Assembly (NCBI GenBank): GCA_031411235.1
Contig: JANOAR010000272.1
Coordinates: 1 to 7,299, forward strand
Reading direction: 5' to 3'
DNA from: JANOAR01 sp031411235
GTDB taxonomy: Bacteria; Verrucomicrobiota; Verrucomicrobiia; Verrucomicrobiales; Verrucomicrobiaceae
Length of the DNA: 7,299 nucleotides
Position 1 is the first letter of the stretch. Each line of letters starts with the position of its first letter. The notes under the pieces are model-generated. The model had not been told where the DNA came from. It made no database searches and saw nothing but the letters and a program-made list of their open reading frames with translations. Positions 1 through 7,200 of this stretch are shown in pieces. The translations under genes and the position numbers were made by a program.

Positions 1-207
1 GCACAAAACGGTAGTCAAGGGCCACTTGCAACCCAGCCAAAGCCCATGCAAAACACCCCACCCACAGTGTCCTACATTGTGAGGCATCGAGCCACCTTCT
101 GAATTACTCTTCGGTGTCTCTTTTCAATGAGGCATCACGGCGCCTTTAGCCGTAAGGATGCAGTCCCAAGTTGCGGCGATGCTAGGCCTGCGGCCATACT
201 CCGCCCG
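1..207. other. Non-coding leader upstream of the glycerate kinase
   Basis: No convincing gene is seen here. A reading frame does run from an ATG at 127 into the kinase, but the 27 residues it would add do not resemble the N-terminus of any glycerate kinase. The stretch contains the nonamer TGAGGCATC twice (80-88 and 128-136), an inverted repeat ACGGC/GCCGT with a 7-nt loop (137-153) and the pair GGCC-TGC-GGCC (185-195). It should carry the promoter of the kinase-fabD pair, but no good -35/-10 pair could be picked. The best pair, TTGTGA at 77-82 with TGAATT at 100-105, is weak. Confidence 0.5.
128..195. repeat. Possible REP-like element with two small palindromes
   Basis: Within 70 bp there are two short dyads: ACGGC (137-141) with GCCGT (149-153) around a 7-nt loop, and GGCC (185-188) with GGCC (192-195) around TGC. 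The segment starts with the second copy of TGAGGCATC. This compact, GC-rich, palindromic build just before a gene is what dispersed intergenic repeats often look like. Only one copy is present in the window, so calling it a repeat family is inference. Confidence 0.25.
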
Positions 208-1341
208 ATGAAAAAAGTGCTGATCGCGATGGATAAATACAAAGGCAGCGTCACCGCCACCCAGGCGGGCGAGGCCGTGGCGCGGGGGCTACGGCGGGCG
301 GGCATCGAGGTCGAGTGCGATATTTGCCCCATCGCCGATGGGGGCGAAGGCACCACGGAAGCGCTCATCACCGCTCTCGGTGGCGAATGGGTCGAGGTGG
401 CCGTGAGCGATGCTCAGGGACGCCCCGCCATCGCTCGCTACGGCTGGATCGCTTCGCGAGCCGAGGCCGTCATGGAAATGAGCACCGCCTCGGGCCTCGC
501 CATGGTCAGCGACCTGCCCTTGCAACCCATGAAAGCCAGCACGCGCGGCACCGGCGAGTTGCTGCTCGATGCCATGCGGCGTGGTGCCCAGCGGATCATC
601 ATCGGCATCGGTGGCAGCGCCACCAACGACGGTGGCATGGGCATGGCCGCAGCGCTGGGCTATCCGTTTCTCGATGCCGATGGAGTCGAGGTGCAGCCAT
701 TGCCAGAGGCGTGGGATCGAGTTTCCGAAATCCGGCCTTCATCCTGCATCACTCGTCATGCATCATTCCCCACCGTCCTCGTCGCCTGCGATGTGGACAA
801 TCCTCTGCTTGGCGAGCGCGGTGCAACCCGCGTCTATGGCCCGCAGAAAGGCGTCACGGACATCGCTTTCTTTGAGCAACGACTCACACAATTGGCCGAC
901 ATGATCGCCCGCGATTTGCACTGCGATCATCGCGACGTGCCCGGCGCTGGTGCCGCTGGTGGGCTGGGCTTCGGGCTGATGAGTTTCTGCTCGGGCAAGC
1001 TGGTCAGCGGCTTCGATTTGGTCGCCGAAGTCACTGGCCTGGAGCAGCGCATGAACGGTGTGTCGCTCGTCATCACGGGCGAAGGCCGCGTCGATGCGCA
1101 GACCTTGTTTGGCAAAGGCCCGGCGGGCGTCGCGACCATGGCACAGAGCCATGGCGTTCCCTGTGTTGCTGTGGCTGGCATGGTGCAGGACGCAGAGGCC
1201 TTGCAAGCGCTCTTCGCCGCCACCTTCGCCGCCAAGCCTGATGACATGCCGCTCGCCGAAGCCATAACACGCGGGGCCGAGCTGATCGAAGAAACGGTTG
1301 AGCACCATGCGGAGCGCTTTAGAGAATGGCTTCATCTATGA
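208..1341 (+). CDS. Glycerate kinase (GarK/GlxK family)
   Basis: ATP-dependent kinase that phosphorylates D-glycerate. The GarK/GlxK type usually gives 2-phosphoglycerate, feeding glyoxylate, glycolate or sugar-acid breakdown into glycolysis. It is cytoplasmic and 377 aa from the chosen start, normal for the family. Visible family motifs in order: DKYKGS at residues 9-14 (the DSFKGS-like opening), ADGGEGT 43-49, IGIGGSATNDGG 132-143, ACDVDNPLLG from 193, a GPQKG segment, GAGAAGG 246-252 and TGEGRVD 290-296. The ATG at 208 is chosen because family members begin a few residues before the KGS motif; the in-frame ATG at 127 adds 27 non-homologous residues. Neither start has a good ribosome binding site. 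The stop overlaps the fabD start (ATGA), implying one transcript with coupled translation. No frameshift or missing motif is seen. Confidence 0.93.
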   Translation: MKKVLIAMDKYKGSVTATQAGEAVARGLRRAGIEVECDICPIADGGEGTTEALITALGGEWVEVAVSDAQGRPAIARYGWIASRAEAVMEMSTASGLAMVSDLPLQPMKASTRGTGELLLDAMRRGAQRIIIGIGGSATNDGGMGMAAALGYPFLDADGVEVQPLPEAWDRVSEIRPSSCITRHASFPTVLVACDVDNPLLGERGATRVYGPQKGVTDIAFFEQRLTQLADMIARDLHCDHRDVPGAGAAGGLGFGLMSFCSGKLVSGFDLVAEVTGLEQRMNGVSLVITGEGRVDAQTLFGKGPAGVATMAQSHGVPCVAVAGMVQDAEALQALFAATFAAKPDDMPLAEAITRGAELIEETVEHHAERFREWLHL

Positions 1342-2270
1342 GCAAAAAAGTCGTTCTATTATTCTCGGGTCAAGGCGCACAAAAAGTCGGCATGGGCAAA
1401 GATTTGGCCGAGGCCTATCCTGCTGTGCAGCAACTCTTCGCCGAGGCCGATGCCGCCCTGGGCTTTAGTTTAACGAGCACCATGTTCGACGGCCCTATCG
1501 AAGAACTCACCAAAACCTCGCGCTGCCAGCCTGCGCTCTACGCCCACGGCTTGGCCGTGTGGAAGGCCGTGCAAGAGCGCGTGCCTGGGCTTGAAGTCGT
1601 CGCCGTTGCAGGCCTTTCGCTCGGCGAATTCACCGCCCATGCCGCCGCTGGCACCTTCGATTTCCAAACCGGGCTCAGCCTCGTTTTCCAGCGCGGCAGC
1701 TTCATGGAAACCGCCTGCGAAGAGACGCAAGGCAGTATGGCCGCGATGATCGGCGGCGAAGAATCCGCCGTGCGTGCCCTAGCCGCCGAGAACGATGTGG
1801 ATGTCGCCAATCTCAATGCCCCAGGGCAGATCGTGCTCAGTGGCAATGTTGAAGGCATCAAAGCCGCCGTCGCCGGAGCCAAGGCCAAAGGCATCGTCAA
1901 GGCCGTGGAACTCACCGTCGCTGGAGCCTACCATTCCAGACTCATGAAGAGCGCCCAGGACAAACTCGCGGGCGTGCTCGCCGCCACCTCCTTGGCAACT
2001 CCCAGCGTACCCGTGATCTGCAACTACGAAGCCCGCGCCGTGAACGCCGACGACGAAATCCGCAGCACTTTAACAAGCCAAGTCACTGGCTCCGTGCGCT
2101 GGTCGGAATCCATCGCCAGCCTCATCGAGCAAGGCAATACCCTGTTCCTAGAATGCGGCCCCGGTGGCGTCTTAGCAGGCCTGATGAAGCGCATCGACAA
2201 GACCGCCAAGGTCATCAGCATCGAAGATGCCGCAGGCATAGAAAAGGCCGTGGCAGAGCTGACGGCGTAG
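1338..2270 (+). CDS. fabD: Malonyl-CoA:ACP transacylase FabD
   Basis: Transfers the malonyl group from malonyl-CoA to acyl carrier protein, supplying the extender unit for type II fatty acid synthesis in the cytoplasm. It is 310 aa, the usual length. Visible residues: the GQGAQ oxyanion motif at 11-15, the nucleophile elbow GLSLGE with catalytic Ser94 (92-97), Arg119 in the position that binds the malonyl carboxylate, catalytic His199 in AYHS, and Gln248 in SQVTGSVRW. All active-site residues are present, so it should be functional. An in-frame ATG at 1326 would add four residues; 1338 is preferred because it gives the usual MSKK start and an ATGA overlap with the kinase. None of the usual fab partners (fabH, fabG, acpP, fabF) is in the window; the neighbour is a glycerate kinase. 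Confidence 0.95.
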   Translation: MSKKVVLLFSGQGAQKVGMGKDLAEAYPAVQQLFAEADAALGFSLTSTMFDGPIEELTKTSRCQPALYAHGLAVWKAVQERVPGLEVVAVAGLSLGEFTAHAAAGTFDFQTGLSLVFQRGSFMETACEETQGSMAAMIGGEESAVRALAAENDVDVANLNAPGQIVLSGNVEGIKAAVAGAKAKGIVKAVELTVAGAYHSRLMKSAQDKLAGVLAATSLATPSVPVICNYEARAVNADDEIRSTLTSQVTGSVRWSESIASLIEQGNTLFLECGPGGVLAGLMKRIDKTAKVISIEDAAGIEKAVAELTA

Positions 2271-2285
2271 CAAACGGCGTAGCTC
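2262..2285 (+). repeat. 12-bp tandem duplication carrying the fabD stop codon
   Basis: ACGGCGTAGC occurs at 2262-2271 and again at 2274-2283, a 12-bp period. Because 12 is a multiple of three, the TAG stop of fabD (2268-2270) is followed in frame by a second TAG at 2280-2282 after CAA ACG GCG. Readthrough of the first stop would add only Gln-Thr-Ala. The simplest explanation is a small slippage duplication at the gene end. Confidence 0.6.
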
Positions 2286-2339
2286 CTGGAGTGCGCTCAG
2301 CCTCGACTTTCTCATCGACAATAGGAACTCGGTGAAGAA
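2271..2339. other. Short intergenic gap between fabD and the Tat-exported protein gene
   Basis: After the duplicated stop there are about 55 bp before the next ATG. No hairpin followed by a T-run is visible, so there is no clear terminator for the kinase-fabD unit. No clear promoter is seen either. The next gene may be co-transcribed or have an unrecognised promoter here. An AGGA at 2323-2326 lies too far from the ATG at 2340 to be an ideal ribosome binding site; GAAGAA directly precedes the ATG. Confidence 0.4.
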
Positions 2340-3623
2340 ATGAATGCTGTGAATCGCCGCACCTTCATCACCACCGCCCTTGCCTCTTCCTCCTGTGTCA
2401 TAAACGCTGGAGCCACTACCGCCGCCATCGCCGTAGAGCAGGCACACGCTGAAATCTGGCGGCGCTTCATCGACAAATACAACATCATGATCGACTTCAC
2501 CGACCTCGATGGCTCGGTGAGCATCCCCACGCCGGAGGAGTGCAAGCTGGGCAAACCGAATGCCCTGGGCTGGTGGGCACCGATCGAGAATGGAGCCATG
2601 TTCAACGGCCTCTATATGGATGCGGCGGTGAACCGTTGGCGGCATACGAAATCAGCGGAACATGCGGCGAAGGCGCGGCGCTTGATGGAAGGACTGCTGC
2701 ATTTGAACTCGATCAGCGAGGTGAAAGGCTTCGTCGGGCGGGGTGTCTCCACCGATGGTAAATCCCATTACCCGATGGGCTCCAACGACCAGACGTTACC
2801 GTGGTTCCTAGGCCTGTGGCGGTATCTCGATGCTGGCTTGGCAACACAGGATGAGCGGCAGCGCATCATCGCGCACCTCGTCGAGACCGCCGAGGTGATC
2901 GTGAGTCTGAAGTGGCTGATGCCTGCCGAGCCACCCTTCGGCATACGCGGGTCATTCACCGGATTCGCCTTCGATAGTGCGCCACGAATGCTGTTCGTCT
3001 GCAAGCTGCTGCACGCTGTCACAGGCGATGTGAAATGGGATAAGCTCTATCAAAGCGCGCTCAACGAACGCGGTGGTAAAGACATGCGCACGCGGCTCGA
3101 AATATGCGAGCACGGCATGGTCTTCGAGTATGCACGTTATCACACCTGGACCTCATGCACTTGTGTCGGCGCGATGCGTGCGCTGTGGGAGATGGAGAAG
3201 GATGAGACGATCCGTGCCGCCTATGCGCGTGGTCTTCAAGCCAGTGCTGATCTCGCCTTCAAAAGCCTACCAATGGCTGATAAATTCGACAACGCCGACA
3301 CCAGTCGTTTTGAAATGGACTGGCGCGTGATGAACAAAGACTGGAAGCCGCAGCAAACCGAACTAGAGTCTCAAGACCTCGCTCATTTGCAGTTGAAAGG
3401 CTTCATGAAAGTCGCGCCGCGTCGCGGCAAAGAAACCGAGTTTGTGCGCGAACCCACCGCCGCCGCGTGGGTCGTCACACTAGCACCCGATGCCGCCATC
3501 CTGAACCAACGCGCCGCCGATGTGGAGCGCGTGATCGCCCACTATGACTACTCCAGGCTCTACTACTCACAGTTCTTCTGGGTCGAGTCCGCGTGGTGGC
3601 GGTTGCAACTGGCGAGGAAGTAA
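2340..3623 (+). CDS. Tat-exported protein of unknown function, probably an (alpha/alpha)6-barrel
   Basis: 427 aa. The N-terminus NRRTFI (Arg6-Arg7) followed by a small, weakly hydrophobic stretch to about residue 31 reads as a twin-arginine signal, so the protein is probably exported folded. A cysteine in ASSSC (about residue 19) is a poor lipobox, so lipidation is possible but unlikely. The mature part is helix-rich, with motif blocks PTPEEC (63-68), KPNALGWW (72-79), PIENGAMF (81-88), GFVGRGV (130-136), MGSNDQT (146-152) and SCTC (272-275). Aromatic and acidic residues at helix junctions and the predicted all-alpha make-up suggest an (alpha/alpha)6-barrel like those of many glycosidases and polysaccharide lyases. 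I recall similar sequences in Planctomycetota and Verrucomicrobiota annotated only as hypothetical. No catalytic pair can be named. It lies 69 bp after fabD and converges on the rhodanese gene. Confidence 0.8.
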   Translation: MNAVNRRTFITTALASSSCVINAGATTAAIAVEQAHAEIWRRFIDKYNIMIDFTDLDGSVSIPTPEECKLGKPNALGWWAPIENGAMFNGLYMDAAVNRWRHTKSAEHAAKARRLMEGLLHLNSISEVKGFVGRGVSTDGKSHYPMGSNDQTLPWFLGLWRYLDAGLATQDERQRIIAHLVETAEVIVSLKWLMPAEPPFGIRGSFTGFAFDSAPRMLFVCKLLHAVTGDVKWDKLYQSALNERGGKDMRTRLEICEHGMVFEYARYHTWTSCTCVGAMRALWEMEKDETIRAAYARGLQASADLAFKSLPMADKFDNADTSRFEMDWRVMNKDWKPQQTELESQDLAHLQLKGFMKVAPRRGKETEFVREPTAAAWVVTLAPDAAILNQRAADVERVIAHYDYSRLYYSQFFWVESAWWRLQLARK

Positions 3624-3630
3624 AACGCCC

Positions 3631-4020
3631 TCATTTCTCCACTGGCTGGGCGGCTGCCAGCCAGCCTTTCATACCGCCATCCAGGTGGATGATGTTTTCA
3701 AAGCCAAGCTTCTTGAACGTGGCCAACGAGCGCGTGCTACGACCACCCGATTGGCAATGCACCAAATAGGGCTTCGACTTGTCCAGAGCAGCTAGGCCTT
3801 GCTCGAAGCTACCGCCCATGATGTCGATATTCTTCGCGCCTTTGATATGGCCTTCACCGAACTCCTCAACGGTACGCACATCGAGCACGGTGACCTTCCC
3901 GTTAGACACCAGCGCGGCAGCTTCCTTGGCATCGACGTGGGAGACTTTCACGTCTCCAGCAAATGCCTGGAGCAGGGTTAAAAAGAGAGAGCAGGCGATG
4001 AGAAGGCGTTGTGTGATCAT
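3631..4020 (-). CDS. Periplasmic single-domain rhodanese-like sulfurtransferase
   Basis: 129 aa: a signal peptide with a hydrophobic core (about residues 6-20, likely cut after AFA at 19-21) followed by one rhodanese domain. Diagnostic parts are DVR at 47-49, GHI..GA at 57-62, and the active-site loop CQSGGRS at 89-95 with Cys89 as the expected persulfide carrier. The Cys and Arg of the CxxGxR loop are both intact, so it is a catalytic rather than a degenerate rhodanese. The family moves sulfane sulfur from thiosulfate or persulfides to acceptors; here that would happen outside the cytoplasm, as with PspE-type proteins. The physiological partner is unknown and no other sulfur gene is nearby. 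The ATG at 4020 is chosen; a TTG at 4026 adds two residues. No ribosome binding site is seen. Its stop is 7 bp from the stop of the convergent gene. Confidence 0.9.
   Translation of the reverse strand: MITQRLLIACSLFLTLLQAFAGDVKVSHVDAKEAAALVSNGKVTVLDVRTVEEFGEGHIKGAKNIDIMGGSFEQGLAALDKSKPYLVHCQSGGRSTRSLATFKKLGFENIIHLDGGMKGWLAAAQPVEK
3642..3664. repeat. Perfect 8-bp inverted repeat at the convergent gene junction
   Basis: CTGGCTGG (3642-3649) pairs exactly with CCAGCCAG (3657-3664) around a 7-nt loop. It lies 18 bp after the stop of the Tat-exported protein gene and inside the last codons of the rhodanese gene. A stable GC stem here could stop transcription of the plus-strand gene, but no T-run follows (the next bases are CCTTTC), so it is not a classic intrinsic terminator. 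It may simply reflect the coding of KGWLAAAQP. Confidence 0.35.
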
Positions 4021-4294
4021 GGTCAAAGTGGAACGAGTTCAGCCGCTACTTGGCTACATTTAAATCACACTGCGACCGGCACTTCGGCAACGCGATAGGG
4101 GGCTTGGCGACCCGCTTCCAGCTCGCCGCCTTGGATTACAGCGGGTGCGCCAGTGCCGTCGATGACTTGGTAGTTCCGATGGCGAGTTTCATGAAGAATA
4201 GGTGATTTGAAATTGAATGAATCGAGCGGTGATGTCGAGATAACTAGCGACTGAAAGCCGTGCCCGCTGCGTTCTATCCAACTTCCGTCCTCCC
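4021..4294. other. Divergent intergenic region between the rhodanese gene and the large exported protein gene
   Basis: The two flanking genes point away from each other, so both promoters should lie here. An AT-richer pocket spans about 4186-4220 and includes TTGAAA (4207-4212) and TTGAAT (4213-4218), with GATAAC at 4239-4244. The spacings (26 and 20 bp) are too long for a confident sigma-70 call. The bases before the ATG at 4295 are C-rich with no Shine-Dalgarno. The part nearest the rhodanese gene looks coding-derived (see the remnant at 4065-4190). A 7-bp inverted repeat, ACCCGCT (4110-4116) with AGCGGGT (4140-4146), has a 23-nt loop and is probably chance. Confidence 0.45.
4065..4190 (-). 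pseudogene. Probable C-terminal stub of a decayed gene
   Basis: On the minus strand the frame ending at the TGA at 4065-4067 gives about 41 residues that look protein-like, including NYQVIDGTGAPAV, IQGGELEAG and PYRVAEVPVAV, which read as alternating beta-strands and glycine turns. About half of its codons begin with G, a usual sign of real coding sequence. The frame stays open upstream to about 4317, but no ATG, GTG or TTG precedes the plausible part, so it cannot be an intact gene. It lies on the same strand as the rhodanese gene, which starts 45 bp further on. I do not recognise the family. The opposite strand is also open through this stretch, which weakens the case. Confidence 0.35.
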
Positions 4295-7200
4295 ATGAAA
4301 TACCTGCTCTGCCTGCTCACTCTCTGCCTGCTATCGCCCCGTTCTCAAGCGGCTGAAATGTTTGATTCATCGAACCTCGCCGCGTGGTGCATCGTTCCCT
4401 TCGACAAGGCCAAGCGCGGCCCCGAGGAACGTGCTGCGATGTTGGAAAAGCTAGGCTTCACCAAGTTCGTCTATGACTATCGCGCCGAGCATATCCCCAC
4501 CTTTGACGCGGAACTCGAAGCGCTCAAAAAGCACCATATCGAACTCATGGGCTGGTGGTTCCCCAGCTCGCTGAACGATGAAGCCAAGATGATACTGGAG
4601 TTGTTCAAGCGGCACAACGTGAAGCCACAGCTCTGGATCACTGGCGGCGGTGCGCGGCCAAAAAACAACACTGAACTCGCTCAACGCCTCGCAGCAGAAG
4701 TCGCTCGTATCAAGCCCATCACGGAGGAGGCGAAGGCGCAGGGTTTGCAAGTCGGCCTATACAATCACGGCGGTTGGTTCGGTGAGCCGGAGACTCAGAT
4801 AAAAATTATTGAGGCGCTGGCGATGCCGAACGTGGGCATGGTTTATAACCTTCATCACGGCCACGATCACGTCCGCCGACTGCGGCAAATTTTGGCTCTA
4901 ATCCAGCCGCATCTGATTTGCATGAACCTCAATGGTATGATGGAAGACGGTGAAAAACGCGGCATGAAAATCGTGCCCTTGGCCCAGGGCGAGCAAGATC
5001 TCGACATCATCAAACTCATCGCCAACAGCGGCTACCACGGCACCATCGGCATCCTCAACCATACCGATGAAGACGCGGAAGAGCGCCTGCAAGACAACCT
5101 CGATGGGCTGCGCTGGCTGGTTAAAACGCTGCACGGTGAAGCGGCTGGTGATAAGCCGAAGCCACGCTCATGGACACGACCCGCCGAGAAAAATAGCTCG
5201 CGCTCGCCGACCGCACCAACCTACGTGCCATCGCTGAATAAAACCTTTGGCCAAGCGCTCAGCGGCGCGTTCGATGCAGGCGACAAGCCTGAGTATCACA
5301 CGCGGCCCTTCACCATCGAATGCCGAGCAAAGCTCGACTCCAAGTCGGGCTTCAACATCCTCGTCGCACGCGATGTGAAAGCCTCCGCCGACCACTGGGA
5401 ACTCTACACAGCCTCGACCTCGGGCACGCTGGCCTTCTTCCAGCCTGGCCGTGGCGGTGTGATTAATTCAAAGGCTGTCGTATGCGATGGCCAGTGGCAT
5501 CACCTCGCCGCCATCGTCGAGGAGCAGCGCGTACGTTTATTCGTCGATGGCCAACAAGTCACCGAAGCCGCAGCCACGCCGATGCAAGGCTCGGCGAAGC
5601 CCGGCGCACTAGCGATGGGTAGCCTCGTGGAGCAGACCATCGGCTGCGATGGCAGCATCGACGATGTGCGTTTGAGCAAAGGTGTGCGCACGCTTGAGGC
5701 CGTAGCCGAGGCACCCGCCAAAGCCGACGCCTCCACCATCGAAATGTGGAATTTCGATGCGCCAAGTGGTGCCAGCATTCCAGCTCCAAGTCTCGTCCCA
5801 CCCAAGCCCATGGGCTTTTTCTACCAGTTCGAGCCGTTGCGCCCCGAGCTATGGCCGCATCATCAACACGACGTCAATCACTACCGGCTCTACGACTTCT
5901 ACACGAAGCAAGCGCTCGCCTTTCGCGGCAAAAAAGAAGCCACGCTGCTGACGGCATATCCAGGATTGGAGGGCGGTTTATTCGGCCACTGGGGTGTGGC
6001 GGATGATGAAACCTGGAAGGATGCCCGCTGGGCCAATGCGACGCGCACGCCTTTGCAGAGCGGCATCCTGATCACGCCCCAAGCAGTGTATCCCAAGGCC
6101 GTCGTGATCCAACTCGGTGACGGCGGCGAGTTGACCACGTTCTTCGATCCCGAGACGCTGTGTTTCCCCATGGTCACGGGTGGCAGCTTTGTGGGCATGA
6201 GCGCCCATCGGCACGGCATGGGTGATGGGCTGCGATTCAACGCCCCCATCGACACACACATGGAGCAGGAGAAGCCGAAGGAGCCATTCCAATATCATGG
6301 CTTCTACCGCCACCAGTCGCGTGTCGTATTCAGCTACACGCGCGATGGCAAAGCGTGGCTCGACTCGGCCTGGGCTGACAATGCCCATTGGCTGCGCGAG
6401 ACCTGCCCCAAGGGCGCCGCACCACTCGAAGCCCTGACCCAAGGCGGCCCCGCGCAGTGGCCGCAATGGCTGGAAACCCAGGGCGTGCTGGGCAAAGACA
6501 AACCCTACACCATCGACACGCTACCACTGCCGCCGCACCCCGGTGGACATCCCTGGTTCGTCAGTGGTCACGATTTTTTCGCCGATGGCAGCGCCGCCAT
6601 TTGCACCATGACGGGCGATGTCTGGCTAGTACGAGGTATCGACGAGAGCTTGCAAAAGCTCCGCTGGAAACGCTTCGCCGCTGGCCTCTCGCAGCCGCTC
6701 GGGCTGCGCATCGTCGAAGGTAAAGTCTGCATCCAGGGCCGCGATCAAATCACACGCCTGCATGATCTGAATGGCGATGACGAGGCCGATTTCTACGAGT
6801 GCGTCACCAATGCGCAGCAGACCTCAGCGGGTGGCCACGACTACATCACAGGCTGCGAATACGACGGCACGCACTTCTATTTCGCCAGCGGCAATCAAGG
6901 CCTATGCCGGGTAAAACCGGGCGAAGCCGTCGAAGTGCTAGCCACGGGTTTCCGCAATCCCAATGGCCTCGGCCTCGCTCGCGATGGCACCGTCACGACG
7001 ACCGTGCAAGAGGGCGACTGGACGCCTGCGTCGATGATCGCACAAATAAAGAAAGGCGGCTTCTATGGCGCAGGTGGGCCAAAACCCGGCCAAGAGGTGC
7101 TGCCGCCGCTGTGCTACCTACCTCGCGGGCTCGACAACTCCTGCGGTGGGCAATGCTTCACCGAGACGACAAAATGGGGACCGCTGGGTGGGCAGCTCAT

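Noticed and set aside
77..105. Promoter TTGTGA - 17 bp - TGAATT upstream of the glycerate kinase
   Set aside because: The -10 matches only three of six consensus bases, and similar matches are common by chance.
127..207. N-terminal extension of the glycerate kinase from an ATG at 127
   Set aside because: The 27 extra residues are not a signal peptide, do not match the family and come from a palindrome-rich leader; the family start fits 208.
763..1335. 190-codon minus-strand frame opposite the glycerate kinase
   Set aside because: It lies wholly opposite a gene with all family motifs intact and shows no recognisable protein pattern; a long antisense frame is expected in GC-rich coding DNA.
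2172..2645. 157-codon minus-strand frame across the fabD end and the start of the Tat-exported protein gene
   Set aside because: It overlaps two well-supported genes on the other strand and has no family resemblance.
4110..4146. Inverted repeat ACCCGCT/AGCGGGT as a terminator
   Set aside because: The 23-nt loop is long, no T-run follows on either strand, and no gene end lies in the right place.
4300..4330. Lipobox in the large exported protein (cysteines at residues 6 and 11)
   Set aside because: The residues before each cysteine (LL and TL) do not fit a lipobox, and the cysteines lie inside the hydrophobic core; a normal signal peptidase I site (SQAA) follows.
5978..6466. 162-codon minus-strand frame opposite the large exported protein gene
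   Set aside because: The plus strand here encodes the DUF6797-like region with clear conserved blocks; the antisense translation is rich in Arg/Ala/Gly without domain character.
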